From Gaiellasilicea sp963761905 (GTDB lineage Bacteria > Actinomycetota > Thermoleophilia > Gaiellales > Gaiellaceae): DNA of 64,000 nt. A model generated the notes under the pieces. It had not been told where the DNA came from. It saw only the letters and a list, made by a program, of their open reading frames with translations, and made no database searches. Positions 16,430 through 24,209 of this stretch are shown piece by piece; positions within the stretch are counted from its first letter, which is position 1, and each line of letters begins with the position of its first letter. The stretch lies in contig CAVXIQ010000006.1 of assembly GCA_963761905.1 (NCBI GenBank), positions 744,001 to 808,000 of the forward strand, read 5' to 3'. A program made the position numbers and the translations under genes.

Positions 16430-17017
16430 ATGGCCGGCCACACCGTCACCTTCCCGATCACCGACCCGCAGGAGATCCTGAAGCTGCGCGCGGGCGACGA
16501 GGTCACCGTCCAGGGCCACATCATCGGGATCCGCGACCGAACCCAGATCCGGATCTTCGACGAGGGCGTCGAGCCGCCGCTCGATCTTTCCGGCGCGTTC
16601 CTCCTCCACACCGCGCCGAACGTCCGGAAGCTCGAGAGCGGCCGCTACGAGAAGATCTGCATCGGGACGACGACGAGCGCTCGGATGGTGCGCTTCACGG
16701 AGCCGCTCGGCCGGCGCTACGGCGTCCGCGCGATCTGCGGGAAGGGCGGCTTTCCCGACGAGGCGATCGCGCCGATGCACGAGCTCGGGATGGTCTATTT
16801 CGCGATCGTCGGCGGCGCCGCTGCGCTCGAGACGACGCAGATCGAGGAGATCGAGGACGTGCTGTGGGAGGACCTGATGCCGGAGTGCCTCTGGAAGTTC
16901 CGCGTCAAGGACTTCGGCCCGCTCACGGTCGGGATCGACGCTCACGGCAACTCGCTCTACCACGACGTCCAGACCGCGGCCCAGGAGAAGCTGAAGGAGC
17001 TCTATGCGCGACTTTGA
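16430..17017 (+). CDS. Class I fumarate hydratase beta subunit (FumA C-terminal type)
   Basis: A 195-aa protein matching the beta subunit of two-subunit iron-sulfur hydro-lyases (fumarase/L-tartrate dehydratase). Family features: LRAGDEVTVQGHIIGIRDRT, GAFLLHTAPNVRK, the glycine-rich ICGKGGFPDEAI, and MVYFAIVGGAAAL. It should combine with the alpha domain carried by the preceding fusion protein to form the active fumarase. The ATG lies 2 bp after the fusion stop, and its own end overlaps the phosphosulfolactate synthase start by 14 bp, so the three genes are one operon. Confidence 0.92.
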   Translation: MAGHTVTFPITDPQEILKLRAGDEVTVQGHIIGIRDRTQIRIFDEGVEPPLDLSGAFLLHTAPNVRKLESGRYEKICIGTTTSARMVRFTEPLGRRYGVRAICGKGGFPDEAIAPMHELGMVYFAIVGGAAALETTQIEEIEDVLWEDLMPECLWKFRVKDFGPLTVGIDAHGNSLYHDVQTAAQEKLKELYARL

Positions 17018-17765
17018 CCTCGGGCTCCCGCAGCGCCGGAGCGGGCTGACGCACGTGATCGACAAGGGTCTCGGCCCCCGCGGGTGGGAGGACGTGCTGG
17101 AGGTGGCGGGCGACCTGATCGACGTCGTCAAGCTCGGCTGGGGAACGGCGTACGTCACGGCAAACCTGCGCAGGAAGCTGGACGTGCTGAAGGAGAAGCC
17201 CGTCGTGCTCGGCGGCACCTTCTTCGAGGTCGTCTACGTCAAGGACCGGCTCGACGACTACAAGCGCTGGCTCGGCGAGCTCGGCCTGACCCACGTCGAG
17301 ATCTCGGACGGCACCATCGAGATCCCGCGCGAGCGCAAGCTCGAGCTCGTCGCCGACTTCGCCCGCGACTTCACCGTCCTCTCGGAGGTCGGCTCGAAGG
17401 ACTCGTCGGTCGAGTACAGCGCCGCCGAGTGGACCGGCTGGCTCCGGGAGGAGCTGGCCGCGGGCGCGTGGAAGGTGATCACCGAGGCGCGCGAGGGCGG
17501 CACGGCCGGGATCTTCGACTCCGGCGGCGGGATGCGGACGGAGCTGATCGGCGAGATCGCCGCCGCGGTCGGCACCGAGAACGTGATCTTCGAGGCGCCG
17601 TCGAAGGCAGCGCAAGCCTGGTTCGTGAAGCAGTTCGGACCCGAGGTCAACCTCGGCAACATCCCGCCCGAGGAAGTGATCCCACTCGAGACGCTGCGAC
17701 TCGGCCTGCGCGGCGACACGCTCGCGGAGATCCTGCTCGCAGACGTGCCGGCGGACTCGACCTAG
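17004..17765 (+). CDS. comA: Phosphosulfolactate synthase (ComA family)
   Basis: A 253-aa TIM-barrel protein of the ComA family, which joins sulfite and phosphoenolpyruvate to make 2-phospho-3-sulfolactate. Recognisable segments are RRSGLTHVIDKGLG, VVKLGWGTAYV, GGTFFEVVYVKDRLDDY, HVEISDGTIEIP and LGNIPPEEVIPLETLRLGL. In methanogens this is the first step to coenzyme M, and in some bacteria it leads to sulfolactate or a bacterial coenzyme M route. The other coenzyme M genes are not in the window. It is cotranscribed with fumarase and ends converging, with a 4-bp overlap, on a small gene. The product pathway here is unknown. Confidence 0.88.
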   Translation: MRDFDLGLPQRRSGLTHVIDKGLGPRGWEDVLEVAGDLIDVVKLGWGTAYVTANLRRKLDVLKEKPVVLGGTFFEVVYVKDRLDDYKRWLGELGLTHVEISDGTIEIPRERKLELVADFARDFTVLSEVGSKDSSVEYSAAEWTGWLREELAAGAWKVITEAREGGTAGIFDSGGGMRTELIGEIAAAVGTENVIFEAPSKAAQAWFVKQFGPEVNLGNIPPEEVIPLETLRLGLRGDTLAEILLADVPADST

Positions 17766-17977
17766 CCCGACGCGGCGAGGGCGGAGACGCCCTGCTCGGT
17801 CAGCGTGACGCCGTCGCGTCCCGCGGTGACGAGTCCCGCGGTGACTGCGTCGTCCCAGACGGCCAGGCGCGGGCAGTTGCTTCTCCACGCTTCGAGAACG
17901 TCCTCGTAGGTGCGCGGGCGAGCCGTCACCCACGTCAGGAGCTCGCGCGTCGAGGCGCTGACCACCGTGACCTCCAT
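17762..17977 (-). CDS. Small conserved protein, probable winged-helix fold
   Basis: A 71-aa protein with the pattern STRELLTWVTARPRTYEDV, then WRSNCPRLAVWDDAVTAGLV and a hairpin-like GRDGVTLTEQG. This looks like a single small winged helix of a type found as a stand-alone protein in many soil bacteria; I do not know its function. The ATG is confirmed by TAAGCT ending 7 nt upstream (leaderless). It is divergent from the helix-turn-helix gene at 18001 across only 23 bp. Confidence 0.7.
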   Translation of the reverse strand: MEVTVVSASTRELLTWVTARPRTYEDVLEAWRSNCPRLAVWDDAVTAGLVTAGRDGVTLTEQGVSALAASG

Positions 17978-17984
17978 GCCCCAA

Positions 17985-17994
17985 AGCTTACGCT
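17985..17994. promoter_or_regulatory. Overlapping divergent -10 boxes in a 23-bp gap
   Basis: On the minus strand TAAGCT (17985-17990) ends 7 nt before the ATG at 17977. On the plus strand TACGCT (17989-17994) ends 6 nt before the GTG at 18001. The two boxes share two bases, so RNA polymerase can probably use only one direction at a time, and both messages would be leaderless. Confidence 0.65.
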
Positions 17995-18000
17995 CTGGCC

Positions 18001-19122
18001 GTGCGCTCGACGACCTGGGCCGACGTACGTGTTCGACGACTCGGGCGGCACCGGCTCGTCAAGCCGGCACCGCGGACGCAGCTCGTCGAGGTCGTCCGCG
18101 AGGTCGGCGGAATCCACGCCCAGGTGATGTCGGCTGCCGAGCTTGCGCTGTCGGTTCGGGTGCGCGGGTTGACGCAGGAGCACGTCGCCCGAGCGCTGTG
18201 GGAGGAGCGCACGCTCGTGAAGACGTGGACACTCCGCGGCACGCTCCACCTCCATGCGGCGGACGAGCTCGGGCTCTGGCTGGCAGCGCGTCGCGCCGTC
18301 GTCGGGGACTGGTACTTCGCGAACGAGGTGCGCCCGAAGGAGGCGAGGCAGATCCTGGCCACGCTCGCCGGATGTGCTCGACGGCCGCTGCCTGACGCGC
18401 GACGAGCTCGTCGAGGCGGCGACGCCGCACGTGAGCGGCTGGGCGCGCGAGCACATCGGCTCCGGTTGGGGAACGGTGCTCGGACCGGCGGCGCTGAACG
18501 GCGTCCTCGTCCACGGGCCTCCACAGGGGACGCGCGTCACGTTCGTCCGGCCCGACCAGTGGTTCGGAGCGCAGCAGGAGTGGGAGCCGCGGGCCGCGCT
18601 CGTCGAGATCCTGCGCCGCTATCTCCGCGCCTTCGGGCCTGCGACCCACAACCACTTCGCAGACTGGGTGGCGGGCTCGCACCTCAAGGCGAAGGACGCG
18701 AAGGCGCTGCTCGATTCGATCGCCGGCGAGCTCGTCGAGGTCGAGATCGAGGGGAAGCAGCGCCTGGCTGCTCGCGGACGACCGAAGCCGCTCGACGCCG
18801 GCCGAAGGCGTTCGTCTGATCCCCGAGTACGACGCCTACGTGATGGGCTTCCGCGAGCGCGAGCACCTCTTTCCGCCCGAGGCAGTGGCGCGGACGAAGG
18901 CGCACGGGAAAGGACGGCTCGAAGGGCCGGGCGCGCTCTCGTGGCTCCTCGTCGACGGCGCGGATCGCCGGCACCTGGTCGCGCAGACGCACCGCGAAAG
19001 CCGTCGAGCTCCGCGTCGAGCCGTTCGGGAAGCTGACGAAGGAACAGCGGCAGCGGCTCGAGGAGGAGTCGAATCGGGTGGGCGCGTTCTACGGCGTCGA
19101 GCCGAGGCTGATCCTGACTTGA
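18001..19122 (+). pseudogene. Winged-helix DNA-binding domain protein (PF06224-like), three frameshifts
   Basis: A ~370-aa protein of the winged-helix/AlkZ-like family seen in DNA-repair glycosylases and uncharacterised relatives. The frame starts with QLVEVVREVGGIHAQVMSAAE and TWTLRGTLHLHAADELGLWL. It then shifts at about 18370 (to DVLDGRCLTRDELVEA), 18763 (to WLLADDRSRSTPAEG, then LIPEYDAYVMGFRERE) and 18960 (to RIAGTWSRRRTAKAVEL), and ends YGVEPRLILT. Each shift is one extra base, so the total length is again a multiple of three. All conserved blocks are present after correction. The GTG start follows TACGCT by 6 nt. Three shifts in one gene could mean a true pseudogene or locally poor sequence. 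Confidence 0.72.
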
Positions 19123-19163
19123 TGGCTCGGCGCGCACCAGCGGCCCGGTCGCCGACCTCCGAA

Positions 19164-19514
19164 TCAGATCCTCCAGCGTCTCCCGATCGAGATCGACGAG
19201 CGCCTTGAAGCGGACGCAGCTCTTGCCGATGTCGGCTTTCGGCAGCCGCTCGCGGTAGTCGTCCAGGATCGAGCGTCCGTCGCTCGTGGGGCACGCGTAG
19301 AGCGAGATGTAGCGCTTGTGGCTCGCGAGCCCAGGATCGGCGCGTCCCCTTCTCGGCCCGACGCGTAGACGTAGTGGTAGCTGCCGTAGCCGAGCATCCC
19401 GTACTGCAGGTGCGGGGTCAGCTCGGGAGCCGTCTCGCGGATCAACTCGTGGAGCTCGCGAATCTGGCTCCGCCTCGGCTCGTCGAGCTGCTCGATGTAC
19501 TCGTCGGGGGTCAT
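19164..19514 (-). CDS. DUF1801/YdhG-like protein (frameshifted, 3' end uncertain)
   Basis: The ATG at 19514 opens MTPDEYIEQLDEPRRSQIRE and YGMLGYGSYHYVYASGREGD, typical of DUF1801 proteins, a small fold of unknown function. At about 19333 one G is missing from a G run; after correction the protein reads LASHKRYISLYACP, RLPKADIGKSCVRFK and so on, again as in the family. In the corrected frame there is no stop where relatives end (near 19140), and the frame stays open into the antisense of the neighbouring gene. The listed end is that of the uncorrected frame. It is divergent from the VOC gene with 42 bp between starts. Confidence 0.6.
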   Translation of the reverse strand: MTPDEYIEQLDEPRRSQIRELHELIRETAPELTPHLQYGMLGYGSYHYVYASGREGDAPILGSRATSATSRSTRAPRATDARSWTTTASGCRKPTSARAASASRRSSISIGRRWRI

Positions 19515-19521
19515 GGTGCTG

Positions 19522-19549
19522 TTGACGCGCAGTGGCGCTCGACTAGATT
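19522..19549 (+). promoter_or_regulatory. Leaderless promoter of the VOC gene
   Basis: TTGACG (19522-19527), a 16-bp spacer and TAGATT (19544-19549) form the clearest -35/-10 pair in the window. The -10 box ends 7 nt before the ATG at 19557, so transcription should start at or next to the start codon. Confidence 0.7.
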
Positions 19550-19556
19550 CTCGTGG

Positions 19557-19937
19557 ATGCCACGACTGAACGCGATCGGGATCGTCACCTCGGACATGGG
19601 CAGGTCGATCGAGTTCTACCGCGTGCTCGGGCTCGACGTCCCCGACACGCCGGACGAGGGTCATGTCGACGCGTTCCTGCCGAACGGCGTCCGGTTCATG
19701 CTCGACTCCGAAGACGTGATCCGCAGCTTCCGGCCCGACTGGACACGGCAAGCCGGCAACCAGGTCGCGCTTGCGTTCGAGTGCGAGAGCGCCGCCGAGG
19801 TCGACGAGGTCTACGCACAGGTCGTCGCAGCCGGATTCGGCGGCGAGAAGGAACCGTGGGACGCCGTCTGGGGCCAGCGCTACGCGCAGCTCCTCGATCC
19901 GGACGGCGTCCCGGTCGATCTGTACGCGGCGCTCTAG
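19557..19937 (+). CDS. VOC (glyoxalase/bleomycin resistance fold) protein
   Basis: A 126-aa protein of the vicinal oxygen chelate superfamily. It opens MPRLNAIGIVTSDMGRSIEF, the usual first beta-alpha unit, and has VALAFECESAAEVDEVYAQV and WGQRYAQLLDPDGVPVDLYA, the DPxG turn near the end. Such proteins are isomerases, dioxygenases or drug-binding proteins; the metal ligands cannot be assigned with confidence, and the substrate is unknown. The ATG at 19557 is fixed by the promoter, although the frame is open further upstream. Confidence 0.85.
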   Translation: MPRLNAIGIVTSDMGRSIEFYRVLGLDVPDTPDEGHVDAFLPNGVRFMLDSEDVIRSFRPDWTRQAGNQVALAFECESAAEVDEVYAQVVAAGFGGEKEPWDAVWGQRYAQLLDPDGVPVDLYAAL

Positions 19938-19961
19938 AGCGCTAGACGCGAATCCGGCTTT

Positions 19962-20618
19962 TCATCCCGCGGTCGGCTCGCCCTCGATCAGCTCCTTGAA
20001 CGCGGGCTCGCCGCGGATCGGATCGAGGTCGGAATCGTCCTTCGCGTACGCGCGGGATCGCTCCGACAGCTCGACTGCGCGCCGAAGGTGCTCGACCGCG
20101 TCCGACGTCCGGCCGGCCATGCTCTCGCAGCAGGCGAGGTTGTAGAAGAGCAAGCCGTACTGCGGGTTCGCCGCGACCACCTCGCGGAGGCGATCCGCGA
20201 TCTCGGCGTACTCGCCCGCCTCGTAGAGCGGCCTGAGCGGGGCCCAGAGCTCCCACCCGTCGGGTTCGTACGCCTTCCCGGGAGCTCCGCCAAGCGCCAA
20301 CAGCGTCGTTCCGGCCTCCTCGGCGAATGCCGTCCGCTTCACGGCCGGGCGGACGAAGACGAGCGTGCCGGCCGGCGCATCCACCCGCTCCCCGTCGAGC
20401 TCGAAGGTCGCGCGCCCCGTGGTGACGAGATAGAGCTCCTCGTGCTCGTCGTCCGACTCGTCGTGCTCGTTGATGATCCGGTCGCCCGCGTCCCGCGCGG
20501 TCCACGCGTTGACGCCGAAGGAGGTGATCCCGAAGTAGTGCCGGATCGGTCGCCAGGGCTGGCGCCCGTCGCTGATCTCGTCGATCTCGTCGAGCCGTGC
20601 GACCTCGAAGGCGGCCAT
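19962..20618 (-). CDS. Cupin plus tetratricopeptide-like protein
   Basis: A 218-aa protein. The N-terminal half is a cupin barrel (HEELYLVTTGRATFELDGE, then PAGTLVFVRPAVKRTAFAEE). The C-terminal ~90 residues look like two TPR units (AEIADRLREVVAANPQYGLL, SDAVEHLRRAVELSER). The ATG at 20618 has a strong ribosome-binding site, AAAGGAG, 5-6 nt upstream, so the long open frame before it is not used. It is divergent from the GFA-family gene. A ligand-sensing or sugar-binding role is possible; no enzyme activity is indicated. Confidence 0.8.
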   Translation of the reverse strand: MAAFEVARLDEIDEISDGRQPWRPIRHYFGITSFGVNAWTARDAGDRIINEHDESDDEHEELYLVTTGRATFELDGERVDAPAGTLVFVRPAVKRTAFAEEAGTTLLALGGAPGKAYEPDGWELWAPLRPLYEAGEYAEIADRLREVVAANPQYGLLFYNLACCESMAGRTSDAVEHLRRAVELSERSRAYAKDDSDLDPIRGEPAFKELIEGEPTAG

Positions 20619-20660
20619 GAGTCTCCTTTGCGCGTCTGGCAGTCCTAGGATTCGGCGATC

Positions 20661-21056
20661 ATGCCTAGCCGCAATGCCGCCTGCAGCTGTGGTCAGTTTC
20701 GCCTGACGGCTGACGGAGAGCCGGTTCGGATCTCGATGTGCCACTGCCTTGCCTGCCAGCGGCGGACGGGCAGCGCCTTCGGGATCCAGGCGCGGTTTCC
20801 GGCCACGCACGTCCGGATCGAGGGTCGTTCCAGCGAGTTCGTCCGCACCTCGGACGAAGGCGCTGAGGCTCGCACCTTTCATTTCTGTCCCGACTGCGGG
20901 GCAACGGTCTTCTATACGACCTCGTCCTCGCCCGATCTGATCGCCGTTCCCATCGGAGCCTTCGCCGATCCGACCTTCCCGGCGCCGACCGTCTCGGTCT
21001 GGGAGGAACGTCGGCATCCGTGGTTGGCTCTGCCGGCGATGGAGCATTACGACTGA
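20661..21056 (+). CDS. GFA/CENP-V family zinc protein
   Basis: A 131-aa protein with the zinc-binding pattern of the glutathione-dependent formaldehyde-activating (GFA) fold: ACSCGQFRL at the N-terminus, MCHCLACQRRTGSAFG with three Cys, and FCPDCGATVFY. Enzymatic function is uncertain because most GFA-like proteins are not formaldehyde enzymes. TAGGAT (20646-20651) lies 9 nt before the ATG, giving at most a very short leader. The dihydrofolate-reductase-like gene follows after 32 bp. Confidence 0.87.
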   Translation: MPSRNAACSCGQFRLTADGEPVRISMCHCLACQRRTGSAFGIQARFPATHVRIEGRSSEFVRTSDEGAEARTFHFCPDCGATVFYTTSSSPDLIAVPIGAFADPTFPAPTVSVWEERRHPWLALPAMEHYD

Positions 21057-21088
21057 CGTGGCGAACCGCGACACCGAGAAGTGAGCCC

Positions 21089-21688
21089 ATGCGCATCGTG
21101 ATCATCGAGTTCATGAGCCTCGACGGCGTCGTGCAGGCGCCGGGCGGGGCCGACGAGGACACCGACGGCGGGTTCGCTCACGGCGGCTGGTCGCAGCCGT
21201 TCTTCGACGAGGTCGTGGGCGGCGGCTTCGACGGCGCGCTGAACGAGGCGGAGGCGTTGCTCTACGGGCGTCGGACGTGGCAGACCATGGCCGCGGCGTG
21301 GCCCGGTCGAGCGGGGGATCCGTTCGCCGACCGGATGAACGCGATCGCGAAGTACGTCGTGTCGTCGACCTTGGCCGACGACGAGCTGACCTGGAACAAC
21401 ACGACGCGCATCCCCGGTGACGACGCTCTCGCGCGGATCCGCGAGCTGCGCGAGCAGGAAGGCGGCAACCTGCTCGTCATGGGCAGCCCCACCCTCGCCC
21501 GTACGCTTCTCCGCGAGAACCTCGTCGACGAGCTCAGGCTGCTGCTGATGCCGGTGATCCTCGGCGGCGGCAAGTCGATCTTCCCCGACGACGGGTCGCT
21601 GCGCACGCTCGAGCTGGTCTCCACGACCACGAGCGGCACGGGCGTGCACGTGACGACCTACCGTCCGGCCGCCGACGCGTCGACCTAG
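21089..21688 (+). CDS. Dihydrofolate reductase / RibD C-terminal family protein
   Basis: A 199-aa protein of the RibD_C/DHFR-like fold. Family markers are the MRIVIIEFMSLDGVVQAPGG opening, LLYGRRTWQTMAAAWPG, NLLVMGSPTLARTLL, and LLLMPVILGGGKSIF. These proteins bind NADPH and act in riboflavin, folate or xenobiotic reduction, but most members are uncharacterised. The ATG at 21089 is chosen from homology; the frame is open about 70 nt upstream. It is codirectional with the GFA gene and converges on the acetyltransferase with a 4-bp stop overlap. Confidence 0.88.
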   Translation: MRIVIIEFMSLDGVVQAPGGADEDTDGGFAHGGWSQPFFDEVVGGGFDGALNEAEALLYGRRTWQTMAAAWPGRAGDPFADRMNAIAKYVVSSTLADDELTWNNTTRIPGDDALARIRELREQEGGNLLVMGSPTLARTLLRENLVDELRLLLMPVILGGGKSIFPDDGSLRTLELVSTTTSGTGVHVTTYRPAADAST

Positions 21689-22293
21689 AAGTCGATCCGC
21701 ATCACGACCCGGCGGAGGGTCGGATGGCTGATCTCGGTGAACCCTGCCGCCGCGAAGACGCTCCGGCTGCCGACGTGGAGCTCGACGGGCATGATCTCCT
21801 GCCCGGGCTCCACGACCATCGGATAGCCCTCCAGCGCCCGGGCGCCGCGCGCGCGGGCGAAGTCGACGGCGGCGCGGGCGAGCTCACGACTGATCCCGCG
21901 CCGGCGGAAGCCCGTGCGCGTGACGAAGCAGGTCACGGCCCAGACGCTGTCGTCGGCCTTGTCCTCCTCGCGGCCCTCCCAGGGGACGCGGGTCTTGAGC
22001 AGCAGACGTGGGTAGGCCGTGCGGGGCTCGACCGCGCACCAGCCGACGGGCTCGCCGTCGAGATAGGCGACGAGGCCGCTCGTCGTGCCCGACTCCGGGT
22101 GACCGCATTCGGTCTGCGTGCGGAGCCGAAAGGCCAGCTCCTCGCCACCAACCGACGCCCAAGACTCGCGCGGCGCCATCTTGTAGCGCTGGCACTGACA
22201 CCGGTGCGGGTCGCCGCGCAGGCCGAGCACGGCCTGCAGATCCTCCCAGCTCGCCTCGTTCGCCGGCACGGTCGTGATCCGCGGCGTGGTCAA
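21685..22293 (-). CDS. GNAT family N-acetyltransferase
   Basis: A 202-aa acetyltransferase-like protein. The acetyl-CoA region is FVTRTGFRRRGISRELARAA (an RxxGxx-type loop) followed by ARGARALEGYPM, and the C-terminal strand is SRSVFAAAGFTEI. Residues 30-55 carry an unusual DPHRCQCQRYK segment seen in a subgroup of these proteins. The start is a TTG at 22293 in a TTGA overlap with the stop of the tiny upstream frame, suggesting translational coupling. The substrate is unknown. Confidence 0.82.
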   Translation of the reverse strand: MTTPRITTVPANEASWEDLQAVLGLRGDPHRCQCQRYKMAPRESWASVGGEELAFRLRTQTECGHPESGTTSGLVAYLDGEPVGWCAVEPRTAYPRLLLKTRVPWEGREEDKADDSVWAVTCFVTRTGFRRRGISRELARAAVDFARARGARALEGYPMVVEPGQEIMPVELHVGSRSVFAAAGFTEISHPTLRRVVMRIDF

Positions 22294-22358
22294 GGCGGGC
22301 CGCCGAAGCCGAGCTCGTAGTCGCTGACGCGGATGCGCGCGAAGAGTTCGAGGGCCAC
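22290..22358 (-). pseudogene. 22-codon remnant resembling the N-terminus of a VOC protein
   Basis: A short frame from a GTG at 22358 reads VALELFARIRVSDYELGFGG and then two Pro and a stop. ELFARIRVSDYE is like the first strand and helix of VOC-fold proteins, after which the homology ends abruptly, as if the rest was deleted. It has its own leaderless -10 box (TACGGT, 22365-22370 on the minus strand, 6 nt upstream) and its TGA overlaps the acetyltransferase start. It may now serve only as a translated leader. Confidence 0.4.
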
Positions 22359-22367
22359 CGCGCCACC

Positions 22368-22387
22368 GTATCGGGGTACCGCGATAC
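22368..22387. promoter_or_regulatory. Imperfect 20-bp palindrome in a divergent promoter (candidate operator)
   Basis: GTATCGGGGTACCGCGATAC reads the same on both strands at 18 of 20 positions (arms GTATCG and CGATAC). It overlaps the minus-strand -10 box TACGGT (22365-22370) and lies just before the plus-strand gene at 22398. The position suggests a dimeric repressor site controlling both directions; no regulator gene is adjacent. Confidence 0.5.
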
Positions 22388-22397
22388 TTGGCGAGGA

Positions 22398-22898
22398 ATG
22401 CCGTTGACCCTCGCCCAGGCCCAGGCTCTGATCGCAGCCGCGAATGACCACGCAGCCGCCAACGGCTGGAAGATCGCCGTCGCAGTCGTCGACGAAGGCG
22501 GGCACCTCGTGGCGCTCGGCCGGATGGACGGTGCGTTCCCCCTCTCCGCGCAGATCGCCGAGGCGAAGGCGGTCGGCACGGCGCTGTGGCACCGCGACGG
22601 CGAGCAGCTCGCCGCCAGCCGCGCGGCTCACGAGGGCTTCTTCGATGCGGTCGGCAGGCTCGTCCGGCTACCGCTCATCCCGGGCCCGGGCTCGATCGTG
22701 ATCCGGAGCGGCGAGGTCGTGCTGGGTGCAGCCGGCGCGAGTGGCGCGAGCGGCGACGACGACCGCACCTGTGTCGAGGCGGGCCTGCGCGCCGTCTTTC
22801 TCAGGCTGAGACCACGAGTGTGGCAAGCTCGGTCGATGGTTTCTGAGTCGGAGTTCGCTGACCCGATCAATCAAAGCCGAACAGTGGCGGGAGGATGA
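22398..22898 (+). CDS. GlcG/HbpS family heme-binding-like protein
   Basis: A 166-aa protein of the GlcG/HbpS (PF03928) family. It begins MPLTLAQAQALIAAANDHAA and continues with WKIAVAVVDEGGHLVALGRMDGAF, QIAEAKAVGTAL, and GSIVIRSGEVVLGAAGASG, all typical. Family members bind heme, corrinoids or are of unknown role. After CVEAGLRA, where relatives usually end, there is an extra ~35-residue tail (FLRLRPRVWQARSM...) that overlaps the 3' end of the convergent membrane gene by 32 bp; the tail may reflect loss of the original stop. Confidence 0.82.
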   Translation: MPLTLAQAQALIAAANDHAAANGWKIAVAVVDEGGHLVALGRMDGAFPLSAQIAEAKAVGTALWHRDGEQLAASRAAHEGFFDAVGRLVRLPLIPGPGSIVIRSGEVVLGAAGASGASGDDDRTCVEAGLRAVFLRLRPRVWQARSMVSESEFADPINQSRTVAGG

Positions 22899-24207
22899 CC
22901 ACGACCGTGGCGGCCCACAGGGCGAAGACGGGGAGGTAGGTGGTCTGCCAGCGCTCGAGCCGGTGGAGGCTGCTGTGGCGCATCAGGAATCGGGCGGAGA
23001 GCCAGGCGGCCCCCGCCAGGTTCACGAGGAGGACGAGATTGAGGCCGAGCGCCGCCGTTCGGTTCGGGCTGAACCCGAGCTCGCCGATCCGAGCGACCAT
23101 CGTGCCGAGCACCATCAGGTCGAGCACGAGGGCGCTGACGACGGCCACCAGCTGGATCCCGTCCATCCACTCCGGCGACGTGGACGGATCTCGTGCGGAC
23201 ATCCCGTACAGGACGAGCGCGAGGACGACGACGAGCAGCGCATCGAGGACGCTGACGAGATCGCGATCGAACGCGCCGCCGAGCCCCGTCACGGCGTAGA
23301 CGACGGCGACGCCCGCCAACATCACCGCGAAGAGCGGCGTGAACAGCATCGTCAGCACCGGCGCCATGTTCTCCACGACCCGTTGCTTCGACTCGACGAG
23401 CCACGCGGCCACGATCACCGCACCTGCCGCGCCTGACGGCAGCACCCACTCGGCGATCCGCTCGACGTCGACCCCCGTGGGCTCGAGGACCGCAGCGGTC
23501 AGACCCATGAGTACGCCACCCCCGAGCGCGATCAGCACGTAGTAGATGAACCATTCGCCCGTGAAGCGGACGAAGTCCATGCGCCGCTCGTGCGAGCGGC
23601 TCGTGCCGCCCATGTACGGGATCGCGACGGCGAACCACAGCACGACGGGCAGATGGAGCGCGACGAGGATCTCGGTGGCCGAGTCAGCGTCGTACGGGTA
23701 GAGATTGATCAGGAGCCCCGCCAGGACGAACGGCGCCGCCGTCAGCGCCCACCCCCGCGCGTCGAGCCCGCGCCGGTGTGCGAAGTACCCGGCGAGGAAC
23801 GGCAGGACGAAGAGGCCGGCGTTCCGCACCAGCCACGTGGGCTCCTCACTGGGCGCTTCGGCGGCCAGGCGCGCAAACTGGACGACGACGGCCGCGGCCA
23901 CGGCGAAGACGAGCGTCTCGACCCAGCCGCTCGCCGAGCGCACCGGCTCTTCGTCGCCTCCGACGAGGAGCTGTTTCCACAGTCGGCCGCTGTGCTCGCG
24001 CGCGAACTCCCGGGACAGGCCGTCGACGTCTCCCAGCCGTTTCACGGCGATCAGGAACCCTTCGTCGGCCGTGAGGCCGGCCGCGTTCAGCTCGGCGATC
24101 TGGTGGCGAAGATGATCCTCCAGCTCGTCGACGTCGTGGCCGTTGAGGCCCGGCGCGTTCTCGACATAGGCCCGCCACTCCGCGATCTGCGACTCCAGAG
24201 CTGTCAT
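22867..24207 (-). CDS. Multi-pass membrane protein with permease-prefix domain
   Basis: A 446-aa protein. The first ~80 residues are soluble and match the permease prefix domain found in front of PadR-linked permeases (IAEWRAYVENAPGLNG, DELEDHLRHQIAEL, VKRLGD). The rest has about ten hydrophobic helices without ABC or solute-carrier motifs I can name. The ATG at 24207 lies 2 bp after the PadR stop, so it is coupled to that regulator. This PadR plus permease-prefix arrangement is common and is probably involved in envelope stress or drug response; the function is unknown. Confidence 0.82.
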   Translation of the reverse strand: MTALESQIAEWRAYVENAPGLNGHDVDELEDHLRHQIAELNAAGLTADEGFLIAVKRLGDVDGLSREFAREHSGRLWKQLLVGGDEEPVRSASGWVETLVFAVAAAVVVQFARLAAEAPSEEPTWLVRNAGLFVLPFLAGYFAHRRGLDARGWALTAAPFVLAGLLINLYPYDADSATEILVALHLPVVLWFAVAIPYMGGTSRSHERRMDFVRFTGEWFIYYVLIALGGGVLMGLTAAVLEPTGVDVERIAEWVLPSGAAGAVIVAAWLVESKQRVVENMAPVLTMLFTPLFAVMLAGVAVVYAVTGLGGAFDRDLVSVLDALLVVVLALVLYGMSARDPSTSPEWMDGIQLVAVVSALVLDLMVLGTMVARIGELGFSPNRTAALGLNLVLLVNLAGAAWLSARFLMRHSSLHRLERWQTTYLPVFALWAATVVVILPPLFGFD

Positions 24208-24209
24208 GG

